Of a DNA stretch of 64,000 nt, positions 60,413 to 64,000 are shown piece after piece (the first letter of the stretch is position 1; each line of letters opens with the position of its first letter). Both the position numbers and the translations under genes were made by a program. The stretch covers positions 310,001 to 374,000 of the forward strand of contig JANDJI010000003.1 in NCBI GenBank assembly GCA_024331125.1, written 5' to 3'. The stretch comes from Nitrospira sp. (GTDB taxonomy: Bacteria > Nitrospirota > Nitrospiria > Nitrospirales > Nitrospiraceae). The notes under the pieces are model-generated. The model saw only the letters and a list, made by a program, of their open reading frames with translations. It was not told where the DNA came from and searched no databases.

Positions 60413-61902
60413 CCTTCGACCTGACCATATCGGTCGCCGATCTGCTGCTGTTGCTGCCGGAGATTTTCCTGACCTGCTGGCTCTGCGTAGTCTTGATCGT
60501 CGATTTTTCCTGCCCGCGCCTGCCTCATACGCGACTCGCCTTCCTCAGCGTGATCGGCTTGGCTGCCACGCTGGCCTGTCTCGCATGGTTTGACGCGACC
60601 CACGTGTCCGGTGCGTTGTTCGGCAACATGTTCGTCTTGGACCGCATGGCCATCTTTTTCAAGATGTTCGTCGTCGGATCCACGGCGCTCGTCATTTTGG
60701 CGTCGATGCAGTACGTCGATCGCTTCACGTTGTTCCGGGGGGAATATTACTTTCTGGTCGTGATGTCGGCGCTGGGCATGATGTTCATGGCGTCGGCGAA
60801 CGACATGCTGTCGCTCTTCGTCAGCATCGAGTTTTCAACGTTGGGGTTTTATATCCTCGTCGGCTATCTGCGCGAGGATCTCACCTCGAACGAGGCGGGG
60901 CTCAAGTTTTTCGTACTCGGCGTGTTCGCGGCCGGGCTCCTTGCCTACGGCATCAGCCTCGTGTACGGCGAAACGGGCAAGCTGGTGTTTTCGGAGATGA
61001 CTCCGACGCACACGACGGGCACCATGATCGGATTTTTGCTCATTTTCGCCGCGCTGGGGTTCAAAATCGGCGCGGTGCCCTTTCATTCGTGGATTCCGGA
61101 CACCTATCACGGCGCGCCGACGCCGGTGACGGCGTTTTTGTCGATCGCTCCGAAAGGCGCCGCGTTCGCCATCCTGATCCGGCTGTTCTTCGTCGCGTTG
61201 GCGTCCTTCAAGCCCATATGGGTGTTGCTGTTGGTGGCGGTGTCCATCTTGTCGATGACGTACGGAAACATCGTGGCCATCGCGCAGCGGAACATCAAGC
61301 GCCTGTTGGCTTACTCTGGAATCGCGCAGGTCGGAAACGTGCTCATCGGCTTGGCGGCCGGAACGAAAATGGGGAGCGACGCCATTTTGTTTTACCTCCT
61401 CACTTACCTGTTCGCGAATATCGGCGCGTTCGCCGTCGTGATCGCGGTCGCGCAGGCCATTGGTAGTGAAGAGATCGACGACTACAGCGGCTTGAACCGA
61501 CGGTCGCCGTTCCTGGCCTTCGCGATGCTGCTGTTCTTGCTTTCGCTGGCCGGAGTTCCGCCGCTCGCCGGATTCATCGGCAAGCTCTATATTTTCATCG
61601 CCGCCGTGAACGAAGGTTTGTATACGCTGATTACGGTCGGGCTGATCAACATCGTGATCTCGATGTACTATTATTTGGTCGTCGTGAAAAAGATGTACAT
61701 CAATGAACCGACCGATCCCTCGCCGGTCAGTATTTCAGGCCCCATGAAGGCCGTGGTCTATATCGGCTTGGCGGGCACGTTGGTGATCGGCATTTATCCC
61801 CAGCCGGTCATCGAGTGGGTCGTCGACGCCACTCTGATGTTCTCCAACATGGTTGGTCCCTCGGCCGTCGTCACCCCGCCTCTTCCTCCGTTCGGCGGAT
61901 AG
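60409..61902 (+). CDS. nuoN: Complex I antiporter-like subunit NuoN
   Basis: 497 residues. Pump subunit nearest to NuoK. Motifs: FVSIEFSTLGFYILVGYLRED (TM5 Glu), AGLKFFVLGVFAAGLLAYG, GAVPFHSWIPDTYHGAPTPVTAFLSIAPKGAAFAIL, AIAQRNIKRLLAYSGIAQVGNVLIGL and LSLAGVPPLAGFIGKLYIF. ATG overlaps the preceding stop. Last gene of the operon; the kinase gene follows after about 100 bp. Confidence 0.96.
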   Translation: MTFDLTISVADLLLLLPEIFLTCWLCVVLIVDFSCPRLPHTRLAFLSVIGLAATLACLAWFDATHVSGALFGNMFVLDRMAIFFKMFVVGSTALVILASMQYVDRFTLFRGEYYFLVVMSALGMMFMASANDMLSLFVSIEFSTLGFYILVGYLREDLTSNEAGLKFFVLGVFAAGLLAYGISLVYGETGKLVFSEMTPTHTTGTMIGFLLIFAALGFKIGAVPFHSWIPDTYHGAPTPVTAFLSIAPKGAAFAILIRLFFVALASFKPIWVLLLVAVSILSMTYGNIVAIAQRNIKRLLAYSGIAQVGNVLIGLAAGTKMGSDAILFYLLTYLFANIGAFAVVIAVAQAIGSEEIDDYSGLNRRSPFLAFAMLLFLLSLAGVPPLAGFIGKLYIFIAAVNEGLYTLITVGLINIVISMYYYLVVVKKMYINEPTDPSPVSISGPMKAVVYIGLAGTLVIGIYPQPVIEWVVDATLMFSNMVGPSAVVTPPLPPFGG

Positions 61903-62005
61903 TCATTCCGGTTCAGGCCGTTTGTTCTGCTACAATGGCGTGACCGAACGTCCGGAGACGGATTCGAACGCCGGTCGGCTCGTTCGCTGTGCGCCATGCC
62001 CGTTT

Positions 62006-63502
62006 ATGGAATCATTGAAGAACGAAGAATCTCGCGTTCCTCCCGCGGAAGCCGGCGGAGCCGATCCTGGTGTGACCGCGCCAGAGCCGGATTCTCCGGA
62101 TTCTTTGGGGACAACCCAGGTCCCATGGTTTCGATCTCTGACCATTGAGCGGCGAATCTTGTTCGGATTCAGCCTCGTCTTTATCGGCATTCTTCTTATT
62201 TGCGTGATCTCCTACAGGAATCTCCGCGTGCTGCTCGACAACAGCGGCCGCGACACCAGAAGTTATGAATTGATTCAGGTGTTGCGCGACGTGGACGTTG
62301 CGACAGATGAAGCGGAAAAACACCTCCGCCGGTATCTTGTCACGGGCGAGCCGATCTATCTCGGCAACTATCGGGAAGTCGTGAAGCAGAAAACAACTCT
62401 CGTCACATACGTTCAAGATCTCGCCAGGGGATCGGTGGACCAGGAAGAACGCGCCGAGCGGCTGAACCGGACCATGGAACGGCAACTTGCGGCGCAAGCA
62501 GCCGCCATCGCCAAATTGGCCGAGGGAGGGATCAAGGCCGTCAAAAAAACGGCGCTTGACGGTCCGGCGAAGCAGGAAATCGCGGAGATTCACCGGATCG
62601 TCGCGTCGATGGACCAGCACGAACGGGAAACCTTGCGCCTGCGGGTGATGCAATCGGCTGCTGAAACCAGGAAGACCATCGCGCTGCTCGCCGCCGGGGC
62701 TCTTCTCCAACTGGTTCTCCTGGCCGCCGTGTATTATCTCATCCGGCATGATATTACGCAGCGACGGCGCGTGGCTGCCGAGCTCAAGCGGCACGGCGTG
62801 CTGTTGGAGGCCGCGAACAAAGAACTCGAATCGTTCAGTTATTCGGTCTCGCACGATCTCAGGGCGCCGCTGCGGCACATCGACGGCTACGCCGCTCTCT
62901 TGCGCAAGACGATGGCCGACTCGATGAGCGAGAAGGCCGCGAGATACTTGGACACGATTTCCGCGTCCGCGAAACAGATGGGGCAGTTGATCGACGACCT
63001 CCTGGTGTTTTCCAGGATGGGACGTCAGGACATGTTTCGGACGACCGTCGATCTCGCTCGACTGGTGTCGGCGGTCCGTGACGACTTGCGTCTTGACTTG
63101 CACGGGAGAACGATATCCTGGACAATCGGGGCGCTGCCCAGCGTGCCGGGCGATCCGGCCATGCTCCGGCAGGTGTTCATGAATTTGATCGCAAACGCCG
63201 TGAAGTTCACGAGCACCAGACCGGCGGCGGAGATCTCGATCGGCGTCGATCGGCGGACGCCGACGGAGGTCGTGATCTTCGTGCGCGACAACGGCGTGGG
63301 GTTCGACATGCGGTACGCGTCGAAGTTGTTCGGGGTATTTCAGCGGCTCCATCGGGCCGACGAATTCGAGGGGACCGGGATCGGACTTGCCAACGTGCGC
63401 CGAATCGTGCATCGTCACGGAGGGCGGGTATGGGCCGAGGGAGCGCCGGATCAAGGGGCGACGTTTTATGTGGCGCTTCCGACGGAGGGGGGCGTTCGAT
63501 GA
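62006..63502 (+). CDS. CHASE3-like membrane sensor histidine kinase
   Basis: 498 residues from the ATG at 62006 (MESLKNEESRV). TM1 near 55-75 (ILFGFSLVFIGILLICVISY), a periplasmic CHASE3-type helical region (about 80-215: TDEAEKHLRRYLVTGEPIYLGNYREVV), and TM2 near 228-246 (IALLAAGALLQLVLLAAVYYL). HisKA box ESFSYSVSHDLRAPLRHIDGYAALL near 280, HATPase with QVFMNLIANAVKFTS, FVRDNGVGFDMRY and FEGTGIGLANVRRIVHRHGG. Resembles phytochrome-style kinases paired with Rcp1-like regulators. Stop overlaps the regulator's ATG by 4 bp. Ligand unknown. Confidence 0.92.
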   Translation: MESLKNEESRVPPAEAGGADPGVTAPEPDSPDSLGTTQVPWFRSLTIERRILFGFSLVFIGILLICVISYRNLRVLLDNSGRDTRSYELIQVLRDVDVATDEAEKHLRRYLVTGEPIYLGNYREVVKQKTTLVTYVQDLARGSVDQEERAERLNRTMERQLAAQAAAIAKLAEGGIKAVKKTALDGPAKQEIAEIHRIVASMDQHERETLRLRVMQSAAETRKTIALLAAGALLQLVLLAAVYYLIRHDITQRRRVAAELKRHGVLLEAANKELESFSYSVSHDLRAPLRHIDGYAALLRKTMADSMSEKAARYLDTISASAKQMGQLIDDLLVFSRMGRQDMFRTTVDLARLVSAVRDDLRLDLHGRTISWTIGALPSVPGDPAMLRQVFMNLIANAVKFTSTRPAAEISIGVDRRTPTEVVIFVRDNGVGFDMRYASKLFGVFQRLHRADEFEGTGIGLANVRRIVHRHGGRVWAEGAPDQGATFYVALPTEGGVR

Positions 63503-63954
63503 GTCCTGCAAAACCGATCCTCTTGGCGGAGGACAATCCACGGGACGCGGAATTGGCCTTGGCCGCGATGGAGGAGCATCACATCTCCGACAAAGTGGTC
63601 GTGTGCCGCGACGGCGCGGAGGCGCTCGATTATCTGTATTGTCGGGGCGCGTTCACGTCGCGTCATAGAGGGAACCCGGTCGTGGTGTTCCTTGACCTCA
63701 AAATGCCGAAAGTCGACGGGCTGGAAGTCTTGCGGGCGATGAAGTCGGACGCGAGTCTGCGGTCCATTCCGGTGGTCATGCTGACGTCGTCGCGCGAGGA
63801 GCGGGACCTGCGGGAGAGCTATGTGCTGGGGGCCAACGCGTACGTCGTCAAGCCGGTCGAGTTCGGCCGATTCGTCTCCGCCGTCAAAGAACTGAGCCTG
63901 TTTTGGGGCATCATCAATGAGCCCCCTCCGGATCCATCGACGTCCAAGACGTAG
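63499..63954 (+). CDS. Rcp1-type single-domain response regulator
   Basis: 151 residues from the ATG at 63499, which overlaps the kinase stop. Receiver motifs: ILLAEDNPRDAELAL, phosphoacceptor Asp in VVFLDLKMPKVDG (about 67), VVMLTSSREERDLRESYVLGANAYVVKPVEF with Thr and Lys. The 'SSREERDL-SY-LGAN-Y--KPV' pattern is typical of Rcp1-like regulators that pair with membrane or phytochrome kinases. No output domain. The 46 bases after it contain no feature. Confidence 0.93.
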   Translation: MSPAKPILLAEDNPRDAELALAAMEEHHISDKVVVCRDGAEALDYLYCRGAFTSRHRGNPVVVFLDLKMPKVDGLEVLRAMKSDASLRSIPVVMLTSSREERDLRESYVLGANAYVVKPVEFGRFVSAVKELSLFWGIINEPPPDPSTSKT

Positions 63955-64000
63955 AGCCCGTCGCATACTAGCTTGTCGGCGGGGTTGGCCGGAAGGCCGT

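Overview
The window is a GC-rich bacterial chromosome segment that looks like Nitrospira or a close relative in Nitrospirota. This is inferred from gene content: a complex I cassette with two consecutive nuoM genes and an FdhA-like nuoG, the order trmFO-xerC-hslV-hslU-argB, and several two-component systems. No marker such as 16S rRNA or nitrite oxidoreductase is present to prove it.

Layout. 0-1.6 kb: the 3' part of a CapA-like gene and a gamma-class carbonic anhydrase gene. 1.6-7.0 kb: an accessory segment lying between two 63-bp direct copies of the 3' end of the carbonic anhydrase gene. It holds a UvrD-like helicase fused to an iron-sulfur PD-(D/E)XK nuclease (broken by several frameshifts), a second broken gene, and an intact Phd/RelE-type toxin-antitoxin pair. 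7.0-9.5 kb: a possible SAM-binding-fold protein and a Schlafen/AlbA-type ATP-binding protein. 9.7-15.8 kb (minus): M28 peptidase, argB, hslU, hslV, xerC, trmFO. 15.9-17.8 kb: tRNA-Val and two lipoproteins. 18-21.7 kb (minus): DksA-like protein, recR, ebfC, dnaX, SRP RNA, tRNA-Ser. 22-25.4 kb: tRNA-Leu, tig-clpP-clpX. 25.6-32.4 kb: paired PilZ proteins, a long-tailed TatA, an M24 peptidase, hypotheticals, a C26 amidotransferase-like peptidase and an amino-acid permease. 32.5-40 kb (minus): two small proteins, a NarL-type two-component pair, nagZ, pepA, queE and a HAD phosphatase. 40.1-43.4 kb: tRNA-Leu, a NarL regulator, a PAS kinase, a receiver protein and a membrane protein. 43.4-47.5 kb (minus): a PriA homologue that has lost its helicase motifs, and an OmpA-family protein. 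48.1-61.9 kb: the complex I operon nuoABCDGIJKLMMN. 61.9-64 kb: a CHASE3-type kinase with its response regulator.

How the parts work together. Most blocks are housekeeping: protein quality control (HslUV, trigger factor, ClpXP), replication and repair (DnaX, EbfC, RecR, PriA, XerC), tRNA maturation (TrmFO, QueE) and respiration. The complex I cassette has four antiporter-like pump subunits (NuoL, two NuoM, NuoN) and lacks nuoE, nuoF and nuoH. This suggests a carrier other than NADH and a NuoH encoded elsewhere.

The most unusual observations are the gene-end direct repeat that delimits a decaying helicase-nuclease island, the apparently ATPase-dead PriA, and the NuoE/F/H-less, double-NuoM complex I.
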